A stretch of DNA of 23,421 bases from Eubacterium sp. (GTDB lineage Bacteria > Bacillota_A > Clostridia > Lachnospirales > Lachnospiraceae), in NCBI GenBank assembly GCA_023663915.1, contig JAMPGN010000040.1, forward strand, positions 1-23,421, written 5' to 3'. Positions 7,163-14,508 of the stretch are shown piece after piece. The notes under the pieces were generated by a model, which was not told the origin of the DNA, searched no databases, and worked only from the letters and a program-made list of their open reading frames with translations. The position numbers were made by a program, and so were the translations under genes. Position 1 is the stretch's first letter, and every line of letters starts with the position of its first letter.

Positions 7163-7241
7163 GTGTTGAATGGTCAACGATTTGGAAGAAGGCGCCAAGT
7201 GTGGCGTTGTAAACAAAATTATAATGAGAGGAGCCAAAATT

Positions 7242-7835
7242 ATGGCAGTAAACAGAGTTCCAGTATTAAAAAGATGCAGATCACTTGATTTAGATCCTAC
7301 TTATTTAGGATATGATAAGAAATCGAACAGAACATCGGCAAGAGCCGGTAAGAAGGTCAGCGAGTATGGTCTTCAGCTTCGTGAGAAACAGAAAGCAAAA
7401 TTTATCTATGGTGTACTTGAGAAACCTTTCCGTAATTATTACAAGAAAGCGGATAGAATGCAGGGTATGACCGGTGAGAACCTTATGGTCATGCTGGAGA
7501 GCAGACTGGACAGTGTCGTGTTCAGAATGGGATTTGCAAGAACAAGAAGAGAGGCAAGGCAGGTAGTAGGTCACAAGCATTTCCTTGTGAACGGCAAACC
7601 TGTTCAGATTCCTTCTTACTTAGTTAAGGCAGGAGATGTGGTCGAAGTAAGGGAGAAAGCGAAATCCTTACAGAGATATAAAGATATCCTCGAAGTGACA
7701 GCAGGAAGACTTGTTCCGGAATGGATCGAGGTAGATCAGGAAGCATTAAAAGGAACAGTTAAGTACCTTCCGACGAGAGAGATGATCGATGTTCCGGTCA
7801 ACGAGATGCTTATTGTCGAGTTGTACTCCAAATAA
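7242..7835 (+). CDS. rpsD: 30S ribosomal protein S4
   Basis: S4 is a primary 16S rRNA-binding assembly protein and, in many bacteria, a translational repressor of its own operon. It is 197 aa. The N-terminal domain has only one cysteine (C12), so this is the zinc-free form. The S4 RNA-binding domain spans about residues 88-150 ([19 protein letters not shown], then [14 protein letters not shown]). The frame is open upstream to 7170, but AGGAG at 7229-7233 lies 8 nt before the ATG at 7242, and the family starts MAVNR or MARYR. The 228-nt gap upstream is packed with hairpins. Confidence 0.97.
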   Translation: MAVNRVPVLKRCRSLDLDPTYLGYDKKSNRTSARAGKKVSEYGLQLREKQKAKFIYGVLEKPFRNYYKKADRMQGMTGENLMVMLESRLDSVVFRMGFARTRREARQVVGHKHFLVNGKPVQIPSYLVKAGDVVEVREKAKSLQRYKDILEVTAGRLVPEWIEVDQEALKGTVKYLPTREMIDVPVNEMLIVELYSK

Positions 7836-7885
7836 GAAGACGAAAACGGTAATCCAGCAACATGTTCGCAAAGGAGGGTATTTGC

Positions 7886-8845
7886 GTGTTTGATTTTGAG
7901 AGACCTAATATTGAGGTTGCGGAAATCTCAGAAGATAAAAAGTATGGTAAATTCGTAGTTGAGCCGTTGGAGAGAGGCTACGGTATTACCCTTGGTAATT
8001 CTCTCAGAAGAATTATGCTTTCTTCTTTACCGGGTGCAGCAGTGAGCCAAGTTAAGATCGAAGGGGTTTTGCATGAATTTAGTTCTATTCCCGGCGTGAA
8101 GGAAGATGTTACAGAGATTATCATGAACATTAAGAGCCTTGCAATCAAGAATAGCAGCGATACCAATGAGCCTAAGACCGCATATATCGAGTATGAAGGC
8201 GAGGGCATTGTCAGAGCGTCCGATATTCAGGTGGATCAGGATATTGAGATCCTGAATCCGGATCTGGTGATTGCCACATTAAGCGGCAAAGATACGAAGT
8301 TATATATGGAACTGACGATCACAAGAGGCAGGGGTTATGTCAGCTCGGACCGAAATAAAACAGATGATCTTCCGATTGGCGTGATTGCGGTCGATTCCAT
8401 CTATACACCTGTCGAAAGGGTAAACGTAACGGTTGAGAATACGCGTGTCGGTCAGATTACCGATTTTGATAAACTGACATTGGATGTGTATACGAACGGA
8501 ACTTTGGTTCCCGATGAGGCGGTCAGTCTTGCGGCGAAAGTATTGAGCGAGCATTTAAGCCTTTTCATCGATCTGTCCGAGAATGCCAAGACTGCGGAAG
8601 TCATGGTAGAGAAGGAAGACGACGAGAAAGAGAAAGTATTGGAGATGAGCATTGACGAGTTGGAGTTGTCTGTTCGTTCTTACAACTGCTTGAAGAGAGC
8701 CGGAATCAATACGGTAGAAGAATTAACCAATAAGACTTCCGATGACATGATGAAAGTCCGTAACCTGGGACGCAAGTCTCTGGAGGAAGTTTTAGCGAAG
8801 TTAAAAGAATTAGGCTTGCAGCTCAATCCGAGCGATGAAGCTTAA
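7886..8845 (+). CDS. rpoA: RNA polymerase subunit alpha
   Basis: RpoA dimerises to nucleate RNA polymerase, and its C-terminal domain binds UP elements and activators. It is 319 aa. The N-terminal domain carries [18 protein letters not shown] (about 28-45), followed by an acidic linker near 240-255 and an alpha-CTD with [17 protein letters not shown] and [10 protein letters not shown]. An ATG at 7862 is in frame, but AAGGAGG at 7871-7877 lies inside that extension, exactly 8 nt before a GTG at 7886. The family begins MFDFERP, so GTG is the start. It is the fifth gene from the 5685 promoter. Confidence 0.97.
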   Translation: MFDFERPNIEVAEISEDKKYGKFVVEPLERGYGITLGNSLRRIMLSSLPGAAVSQVKIEGVLHEFSSIPGVKEDVTEIIMNIKSLAIKNSSDTNEPKTAYIEYEGEGIVRASDIQVDQDIEILNPDLVIATLSGKDTKLYMELTITRGRGYVSSDRNKTDDLPIGVIAVDSIYTPVERVNVTVENTRVGQITDFDKLTLDVYTNGTLVPDEAVSLAAKVLSEHLSLFIDLSENAKTAEVMVEKEDDEKEKVLEMSIDELELSVRSYNCLKRAGINTVEELTNKTSDDMMKVRNLGRKSLEEVLAKLKELGLQLNPSDEA

Positions 8846-9001
8846 GCAACATATGTGTGGCGTGTGGGATAAGCCCGAAGTGCACCGATGCGTCTGCTCA
8901 TGAATGGAACTATAAACGCATTCGGTAAGTAAGCCCAAAGTGCGTTGCCGGATGTACACCATGATGAGGGAGAGAACTCCCCAGTGAGAAAGGAGCCTGT
9001 T
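8846..9001 (+). other. rpoA-rplQ gap with spaced direct repeat and small hairpin
   Basis: The 156-nt gap carries an imperfect direct repeat: TAAGCCCGAAGTGC at 8870-8883 and TAAGCCCAAAGTGC at 8930-8943, exactly 60 nt apart and differing at one base. A small hairpin GGGAG/CTCCC lies just before the rplQ ribosome-binding site, at about 8968-8981. No T tract or promoter is evident. It may be part of an rplQ leader; the function is unknown. Confidence 0.4.
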
Positions 9002-9538
9002 ATGGCAAAATACAGAAAACTCGGAAGGACATCTGACCAGAGAAAAGCGCTGCTTAGAAGTCAGGTGACAGCCCTTCTGTATCACGGCAAGATCATTACG
9101 ACAGAGGCGAGGGCGAAAGAAGTCCGTAAGATTGCGGAACACTTGATTGCTTTGGCAGCAAAGGAGAAAGATAACTTTGAGACCGTCAAAGTTACCGCCA
9201 AAGTTCCACGCAAGGACAAAGATGGTAAGAGAGTCAAAGAAGTCGTAGACGGCAAGAAAGTTACCGTTTACGATATGGTTGAGAAAGAGATCAAGAAAGA
9301 CCTGCCTTCCAGATTACATGCGAGAAGACAGATATTGAAAGTGTTATATCCTGTCAAGGAAGTGCCCAGTACGCCGGCAGGAAGAAAAAGAGGAACGAAG
9401 CAGGTTGACTTAGCAGCGAAGCTTTTTGATGAATATGGGCCTAAATATGCAAGCCGTAATGGCGGTTACACAAGAATCATCAAGATCGGCCCCCGTAAGG
9501 GAGATGCAGCAATGGAAGTGGTTCTTGAACTGGTATAG
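9002..9538 (+). CDS. rplQ: 50S ribosomal protein L17, extended form
   Basis: L17 binds 23S rRNA domain III near the exit tunnel. The conserved start RKLGRTSDQRKALLRSQ and end YTRIIKIGPRKGDAAMEVVLELV are clear. The protein is 178 aa against about 120-130 in E. coli or Bacillus. The extra residues form a charged insertion at about 58-100 (around VPRKDKDGKRVKEVVDGKK) and a second one at about 118-135 (PVKEVPSTPAGRKRG). Lachnospiraceae L17 proteins have such insertions. The start at 9002 follows AAGGAG by 6 nt; an in-frame extension to 8945 lacks family support. Confidence 0.96.
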   Translation: MAKYRKLGRTSDQRKALLRSQVTALLYHGKIITTEARAKEVRKIAEHLIALAAKEKDNFETVKVTAKVPRKDKDGKRVKEVVDGKKVTVYDMVEKEIKKDLPSRLHARRQILKVLYPVKEVPSTPAGRKRGTKQVDLAAKLFDEYGPKYASRNGGYTRIIKIGPRKGDAAMEVVLELV

Positions 9539-9549
9539 GATTGATAATA

Positions 9550-9583
9550 ATGCCTCGCACGAATGTGCGGGGCATTCTTTTTT
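9550..9583 (+). terminator. Rho-independent terminator of the alpha operon
   Basis: ATGCCTCGCAC (9550-9560) pairs with GTGCGGGGCAT (9565-9575), 11 pairs with one G-U, across a GAAT loop, followed by TCTTTTTT. It lies 12 nt after the rplQ stop and ends the long ribosomal transcript. Confidence 0.93.
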
Positions 9584-9630
9584 CGAGTTCGCGAAGCGAA
9601 TCTCGCAAACGAGCGTTAGTTTGTTTTTTT
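9584..9630. terminator. Second hairpin pair between convergent genes
   Basis: CGAG-TTCGC (9584-9592) pairs with GCGAA-T-CTCG (9596-9605). A weaker CAAAC/GTTTG stem (9606-9623) is followed by seven T residues that run into the stop codon of the opposite-strand peptidase. On the plus strand this is a plausible back-up terminator. On the minus strand no good T tract follows. Confidence 0.5.
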
Positions 9631-10666
9631 ACGGTAAAACGATCTGGAAATGCTGGTAATCCTTGCAGGAGTTCCAGTTGCCGCCCCATGTGAAACCATG
9701 CTCCGTGAACAGCCTGTAGCAAAGGTCGTTTTCATCGATCTTATACGGGAAATCCTGGGAACGGTCGGCATAGATTTCGCTCCCTTTCGGGGAAATATAG
9801 GTTTCTCCATTTGCACCTCTGTTAAATACGACGTATGGATTGTAAAACGGGTTGATATCTATGGCGCAGCCGAGTGCGTGTTTGGAAAGGCTGTCGGTGC
9901 CGTCTACTACTCTGTAGTTGAAGCAGGAAGTGTTGTTGTCCATCATGGAGAGCGTGTCATCCCCATCATATTCGTCGATCAGGCGGACGCGTTCAAGCTG
10001 ATACCCATTCCGGAATAATTCATAGAAGATTTCCACCATATCCTGCGCAATGGCTTTGTTGCAGATCAGCTCGCCTTTCTGTTCTTCTCCGTTGAAATCG
10101 ATATAGGTAAGTCCGACATAATTTAAATCTTCATAAGGTACAGTACAGCCGGTTTCCGGATAAGATATACCGGTGATCCTCTGCTTAATATCTTCACTCA
10201 ATGGTTCATAGTAGAATCCGGGCTGGTAGGTGGTTCTGTCCTGTGAGTCTGCCATATCATTATTCTCCTTTTCAGAAGTTTCCGTGTCCGAAGTCGGTGG
10301 TTTCGGATTTCCAATGTCTAAGGCTTCTTCCGGTTTTTCGGCGTCTGAGGATACCTTATTTGGAATTTCCGTATTTGAAGCCGGCTCTTTTAAACCATTA
10401 TATTCAAGAAGGTCCGTATTGGTTTCAGTATTCGGTTCAGGGATTGTGTTCGTATCGTCGGATGGGCTGATATCGGATTCCGTCCCGTATGCCTGCTCCG
10501 GATTGTTGCGTGCGTATTCTTCCAATGTCTCGGATCCGGTCAAGTAATGTGCTAAAGAGGCACATACCATAATCAGAAAAAGAAGAAAAACGGTAGGTTT
10601 CGCAGCGATACGCAACAGTTCTTTCCAGTTAGCAGGCGTTTTATCGGATGAAGCATTTTGTGACAT
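9629..10666 (-). CDS. Membrane-anchored M15 family D,D-carboxypeptidase/endopeptidase
   Basis: This is probably a zinc peptidase that trims peptidoglycan peptides outside the cell. It is 345 aa. A cytosolic stretch is followed by a single membrane helix at about residues 23-43, then a Ser/Thr/Glu/Asn/Pro-rich linker (45-145) and a VanY-like M15 domain (about 150-345). The zinc ligands are H263 and D270 (KHALGCAIDINP) and H339, with D336 as likely catalytic acid (DYQHFQ), the arrangement of the M15C endolysin type. Two starts are possible. AGGAGG (10677-10682 on this strand) is 1 nt from the ATG at 10675 but 10 nt from the ATG at 10666, so 10666 is chosen. The exact bond cleaved is not predictable. 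Confidence 0.85.
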   Translation of the reverse strand: MSQNASSDKTPANWKELLRIAAKPTVFLLFLIMVCASLAHYLTGSETLEEYARNNPEQAYGTESDISPSDDTNTIPEPNTETNTDLLEYNGLKEPASNTEIPNKVSSDAEKPEEALDIGNPKPPTSDTETSEKENNDMADSQDRTTYQPGFYYEPLSEDIKQRITGISYPETGCTVPYEDLNYVGLTYIDFNGEEQKGELICNKAIAQDMVEIFYELFRNGYQLERVRLIDEYDGDDTLSMMDNNTSCFNYRVVDGTDSLSKHALGCAIDINPFYNPYVVFNRGANGETYISPKGSEIYADRSQDFPYKIDENDLCYRLFTEHGFTWGGNWNSCKDYQHFQIVLP

Positions 10667-11008
10667 ATGTGTCATACCTCCTAAAATTGCATCTGTTGTT
10701 ATACAATAAATGACTTAGACAGCTAAGAGTAGATCGGATATACAAAAGTGTATCGAATCACTTATAAGCAGTATCTAGTATAACACAGAATGCCGTGCTT
10801 TTGATAGAGAAACATTTTGACAGATAATTAAAGCAGAAAAGTGAAAAGGGCATATAACAGAAAACATTCTGCAAAAAGGCTTTTCATAGAAAAACTTGTG
10901 TTTTGGGATATTAGTTAGTATAATAGTAAGCGCAAGTCTGGCGGCGGCTGAAATATATGGTTATAATATTGGCATTGCCGCAGTATTAGCAACAGGGGAA
11001 ATGCCAGG
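10667..11008. other. Divergent intergenic region, peptidase and ecfA1
   Basis: About 340 nt without a gene. It contains the peptidase ribosome-binding site (10677-10682, minus strand) and an imperfect 18-bp palindrome with arms AAGTG and CACTT (10746-10763; 14 of 18 positions symmetric) that could be an operator. The ecfA1 promoter is also here (10896-10924). TATACT- and TATAAC-like -10 boxes for the peptidase exist on the minus strand but without a good -35. Confidence 0.4.
10896..10924 (+). promoter_or_regulatory. Sigma-A promoter of the ecfA1-ecfA2-ecfT-truA operon
   Basis: TTGTGT at 10896-10901, a 17-nt spacer, and consensus TATAAT at 10919-10924. The start should be near 10931, giving a leader of about 78 nt before the ecfA1 ATG. 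Confidence 0.75.
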
Positions 11009-11863
11009 ATGGGAATCATAAAAACTGACAAGTTAGTGTTTGAATATATCAGACGTGATGAAGAAGGCAATGTGGAGGGCATCACGCGGGCGGTGGATGA
11101 GGTTGATCTGGATGTGAAGCAGGGAGACTTCGTTGCGATTCTGGGGCATAATGGTTCCGGGAAGTCTACGCTTGCCAAGCATATCAATGCCATTCTCTAT
11201 CCGACGGAGGGAACCGTGTGGGTGGATGGCATGGATACACAGGATGAGAAAGAATTGTGGAATATCAGGCAGGAAGCGGGGATGGTGTTCCAGAATCCCG
11301 ACAATCAGATCATCGGACAGGTAGTCGAGGAGGATGTGGGATTCGGACCGGAGAATATGGGCGTGCCCACGGAAGAGATCTGGGCGCGGGTGGAAGAGAG
11401 CCTCAAAGCGGTTGGAATGTATCAATACCGCAAGTACTCCCCCAATAAGCTTTCCGGCGGGCAGAAACAGCGTGTCTCGATAGCGGGTGTGATTGCCATG
11501 CATCCGAAATGCATTATTCTGGATGAGCCGACGGCAATGCTCGATCCCAACGGGCGTAAAGAAGTGGTGCGCGCGGTGAGAGGGTTAAATGATGTGGAAG
11601 GGATCACAGTCGTTCTCATTACACATTATATGGAAGAGATTATTCATGCAGATAAAGTATTTGTTATGGATAAGGGCAGGATTGCCATGCAGGGTACGCC
11701 GCGTGAGATTTTTTCCCAGGTGGATAAGCTGAAAGAACTGAGGCTCGACGTACCACAAGTGACCCTGCTCGCCCATGAACTGCAAAAGAGCGGTGTCAGA
11801 CTGCCGGACGGTATTCTGACGGTAGATGAGCTGACACGTGAACTGCTGGCGGTTCAGAGATAG
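11009..11863 (+). CDS. ecfA1: ECF transporter ATPase, EcfA1
   Basis: This is one of the two ATPases that energise energy-coupling-factor importers for vitamins or metal ions on the cytosolic face of the membrane. It is 284 aa. Visible are Walker [10 protein letters not shown] (46-54), Q-loop Q95 in VFQNPDNQ, signature LSGGQ (148-152), Walker B with D172 and E173, and switch histidine H206. The VFQNPDNQ motif and the C-terminal extension past residue 235 are typical of the EcfA1 (CbiO1) class. The ribosome-binding site is modest (AGGGG about 11 nt upstream). It is followed by ecfA2, ecfT and truA. Confidence 0.93.
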   Translation: MGIIKTDKLVFEYIRRDEEGNVEGITRAVDEVDLDVKQGDFVAILGHNGSGKSTLAKHINAILYPTEGTVWVDGMDTQDEKELWNIRQEAGMVFQNPDNQIIGQVVEEDVGFGPENMGVPTEEIWARVEESLKAVGMYQYRKYSPNKLSGGQKQRVSIAGVIAMHPKCIILDEPTAMLDPNGRKEVVRAVRGLNDVEGITVVLITHYMEEIIHADKVFVMDKGRIAMQGTPREIFSQVDKLKELRLDVPQVTLLAHELQKSGVRLPDGILTVDELTRELLAVQR

Positions 11864-11972
11864 CCGGAAGTGAGAGAGCTTAGTGCTGTCTGGAGATATC
11901 TGATGACTGAATTAGCAGACGGCTTGGCGGTTTGGAAAGTGACACAAATAAGACAGGCGAAAGGACAGTACG

Positions 11973-12821
11973 ATGTCGATTATTTTAGATCATGTGAATT
12001 ATGTGTACGGTGGGGATACAACGCTTGCAGTACATGCGCTTAAGGATATCAATCTGGTGATTCCGGATGGACAGTTTATCGGATTGATCGGACATACCGG
12101 TTCGGGCAAATCTACGCTGGTACAGCATTTGAACGGGTTAATTAAGCCCACCAGCGGTAATATTTATTTTAACGGGGAAGATATCCACGCGCAGGATTAT
12201 GATAAAAAGAAACTGCGCAGCAAGGTCGGGCTGGTCTTTCAGTATCCGGAGCACCAGTTGTTTGAGATCGATGTTTTTACGGATGTATGCTTTGGACCGA
12301 AGAATTTAGGTTTGTCCAAGCAGGAGACGGAATTGCGTGCCTATGCCGCATTGAAACAGGTGGGACTTGAGGATGACTATTTCTATCAGTCACCTTTTGA
12401 CCTGTCGGGCGGACAGAAACGCCGGGTAGCGATCGCCGGGGTTCTTGCTATGAAGCCGGAGGCGCTCGTTCTGGACGAGCCGACGGCGGGACTCGATCCC
12501 AAAGGAAGGGATGAAATACTGGATCAGATCGCGAAGCTCAAGGAGGAAACGGGCATCACGGTTATTCTCGTGTCGCACAGTATGGAAGACGTGGCAAAGT
12601 ATGTGGAGCGGATTATCGTGATGAATCAGGGCAGTGTGTTGTATGATGATACGCCAAAAGAAGTCTTTCAACATTACCGTGAGTTGGAAGAAGTGGGGCT
12701 TGCGGCACCGCAGGTAACGTATATCATGCAGGCATTACATAAGAGCGGAATGCCGGTCAGAACCGATGCGACGACCATCGAGGAGGCAAAGCAGGAGATT
12801 CTGCGTGCGCTGAAGCAGTAG
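11973..12821 (+). CDS. ecfA2: ECF transporter ATPase, EcfA2
   Basis: This is the second ATPase of the heterodimeric ECF motor. It is 282 aa, with Walker A GHTGSGKST (40-48), Q-loop Q90 in VFQYPEHQLFE (the EcfA2 type), LSGGQ (144-148), Walker B VLDEP with D168 and E169, and switch histidine H202. AAAGGA at 11960-11965 lies 7 nt upstream. The 109-nt gap after ecfA1 contains nothing I recognise. No substrate-binding S-component is encoded nearby, so this is a shared (group II) module whose S-components are elsewhere. Confidence 0.93.
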   Translation: MSIILDHVNYVYGGDTTLAVHALKDINLVIPDGQFIGLIGHTGSGKSTLVQHLNGLIKPTSGNIYFNGEDIHAQDYDKKKLRSKVGLVFQYPEHQLFEIDVFTDVCFGPKNLGLSKQETELRAYAALKQVGLEDDYFYQSPFDLSGGQKRRVAIAGVLAMKPEALVLDEPTAGLDPKGRDEILDQIAKLKEETGITVILVSHSMEDVAKYVERIIVMNQGSVLYDDTPKEVFQHYRELEEVGLAAPQVTYIMQALHKSGMPVRTDATTIEEAKQEILRALKQ

Positions 12822-12838
12822 TGTGAAAGGAAGAAGTT

Positions 12839-13639
12839 ATGTTACGAGATATTACATTGGGCCAGTATTATCAGACGGATTCTGTCATACATAAATTGGA
12901 CCCGCGGGTGAAACTAGTGGCAACGATATGCTTTATCATATCGCTTTTCGTGGTAAAAAGCTGGGTGGGCTATGTGGCAGCCGCCATTTTTCTGGCAGTG
13001 ATGATCAGACTGTCCAATGTCCCTTTTCAATATATGGTAAAAGGGATGAAGGCGATCGTTTTTATCTTATTGATTACGGTGGTGTTTAACCTGTTTCTGA
13101 CACCAGGGGAAGTGCTGGTGTCCGTGTGGAAATTAAAGATCACGAGGGAAGGACTGCAGCTTGCAGTGATGATGGCGGTACGGCTGTCGTTTTTGATCGT
13201 TGGTTCATCTGTGATGACGCTGACCACGACACCGAACAGTCTGACGGATGGTATGGAGAAGTTGATGAAGCCGCTGAAAGTCTTTAAAGTGCCGGTGCAT
13301 GAAGTCGCGATGATGATGTCGATTGCCCTGCGTTTTATCCCGATCCTGCTGGAGGAGACAGACAAGATCATGAAAGCGCAGATCGCCAGAGGCGCGGACT
13401 TCGAGAGTGGAAACCTGGTCAAAAAAGCGAAAGCAATGGTGCCGCTTTTAGTGCCGTTATTTATTTCAGCATTCCGCAGGGCGAACGACCTGGCGATGGC
13501 GATGGAGGCAAGATGCTACCGGGGCGGAGAGAACCGGACGAAGATGAAACCGCTTAGATACGTGCGCAGGGATCGGATCGCTTATGGTGTATTGGCGGCA
13601 TATTTTGCGATATGCATCGTGATCAGGGTGTACTTATAG
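12839..13639 (+). CDS. ecfT: ECF transporter transmembrane component, EcfT
   Basis: EcfT couples ATPase movement to S-component toppling in the membrane. It is 266 aa, with about five or six hydrophobic helices in the N-terminal half and C-terminus. The LDPR motif at 20-23 and the two Ala-Arg coupling motifs, ARG at 183-185 and ARCYRGG at 224-230, are characteristic. AAAGGA lies 8-9 nt upstream, and only 17 nt separate it from ecfA2. It completes the ecfA1-ecfA2-ecfT module and is followed by truA. Confidence 0.94.
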   Translation: MLRDITLGQYYQTDSVIHKLDPRVKLVATICFIISLFVVKSWVGYVAAAIFLAVMIRLSNVPFQYMVKGMKAIVFILLITVVFNLFLTPGEVLVSVWKLKITREGLQLAVMMAVRLSFLIVGSSVMTLTTTPNSLTDGMEKLMKPLKVFKVPVHEVAMMMSIALRFIPILLEETDKIMKAQIARGADFESGNLVKKAKAMVPLLVPLFISAFRRANDLAMAMEARCYRGGENRTKMKPLRYVRRDRIAYGVLAAYFAICIVIRVYL

Positions 13640-13656
13640 GCAGCAATAGGAGTGCT

Positions 13657-14397
13657 ATGAAAAGAGTTATGTTAACCGTTGCTTATGACGGAACCAACTA
13701 TCATGGATGGCAGATACAACCAAATGGGGAGACGATCGAAGGCATCTTAAACAGATGCCTTTTGGAACTTACGGGAGAAGATGTCGAGGTGATCGGGGCA
13801 AGCCGCACGGATTCGGGCGTTCATGCCATGGGAAATATTGCGGTTTTCGATACGGACAGTCCGATTCCGGCAGACAAGTTTTCTTATGCCATGAATAGAA
13901 GGCTGCCGGATGATATCAAAATACAGAAATCACAGGAGGTATCGTTTGATTTTCATCCCCGTCATTGTACGAGCCGCAAAACATATGAATATCGAATCTA
14001 CTGTGCCTCTTTTCCGATGCCGGTAAAAAGATTGTATGCCCATTTTACTTATGTACCGCTGGAAGTTGATTTAATGAGCCAGGCGGGGGAATATCTGGTC
14101 GGCACACATGATTTTAAAAGTTTCTGCAGTGTTGACATGCAGGCGGAGACCACGGTGCGCCGTATTGATTCCTTGGAAGTGTATCGGGAAGGGAGAGAGA
14201 TCGTGATCCGTGTAACGGGCGGCGGTTTCCTCTATAATATGGTACGCATCATTGCGGGAACGCTGATGGAAGTCGGCAGGGGGCATATTGCTCCGCAGGA
14301 GATGGAGAGGATACTTGCCGCAAAGGACAGACAGGCGGCGGGACCGACCGCACCTGCGTGCGGGCTGACGCTGATTGGGATTGAATATGATGCGTGA
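13657..14397 (+). CDS. truA: tRNA pseudouridine synthase A
   Basis: TruA makes pseudouridine at positions 38-40 of tRNA anticodon stems. It is 246 aa. The start MKRVMLTVAYDGTNYHGWQ is the family N-terminus, and catalytic D52 lies in GASRTDSGVHA. Later blocks RKTYEYRIY, FCSVDMQAETTVR and GGGFLYNMVRIIAGTL are conserved. An in-frame extension to 13612 would overlap ecfT. AGGAG at 13648-13652 supports the ATG at 13657, although its 4-nt spacing is short. It is the last gene of the ecf operon; no strong terminator follows before the next promoter. Confidence 0.96.
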   Translation: MKRVMLTVAYDGTNYHGWQIQPNGETIEGILNRCLLELTGEDVEVIGASRTDSGVHAMGNIAVFDTDSPIPADKFSYAMNRRLPDDIKIQKSQEVSFDFHPRHCTSRKTYEYRIYCASFPMPVKRLYAHFTYVPLEVDLMSQAGEYLVGTHDFKSFCSVDMQAETTVRRIDSLEVYREGREIVIRVTGGGFLYNMVRIIAGTLMEVGRGHIAPQEMERILAAKDRQAAGPTAPACGLTLIGIEYDA

Positions 14398-14427
14398 TTT
14401 GTGACATAAGGTTCGTGCCGGAATATA

Positions 14428-14456
14428 TTGCGCTGTAATATGTGTTATAGTATAAT
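14428..14456 (+). promoter_or_regulatory. Sigma-A promoter of the MBOAT-SGNH operon
   Basis: TTGCGC at 14428-14433, a 17-nt spacer and TATAAT at 14451-14456. The predicted start near 14463 gives a leader of about 46 nt. This also argues against translation starting upstream of 14509. Confidence 0.7.
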
Positions 14457-14508
14457 TTCTATGGTTATTTCAGTACTTAAGATATGCTTATGTGGGTGGA
14501 GGAACAGT

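Noticed and set aside
7170..7241. Extended N-terminus of S4
   Set aside because: The extension lies in the hairpin-rich gap; AGGAG 8 nt before 7242 and the family N-terminus support the shorter form.
10201..10547. Plus-strand ORFs opposite the peptidase linker
   Set aside because: They are shadows of the Ser/Thr/Pro-rich linker on the other strand, without initiation signals.
11009..13639. A complete dedicated vitamin or cobalt importer
   Set aside because: Only the two ATPases and EcfT are present; no S-component gene lies in the window, so no substrate can be assigned.
14428..14508. Extended N-terminus of the MBOAT protein
   Set aside because: Its first codon is the TTG of the -35 box, upstream of the predicted transcription start, and the shorter form has GGAGG at 6 nt.
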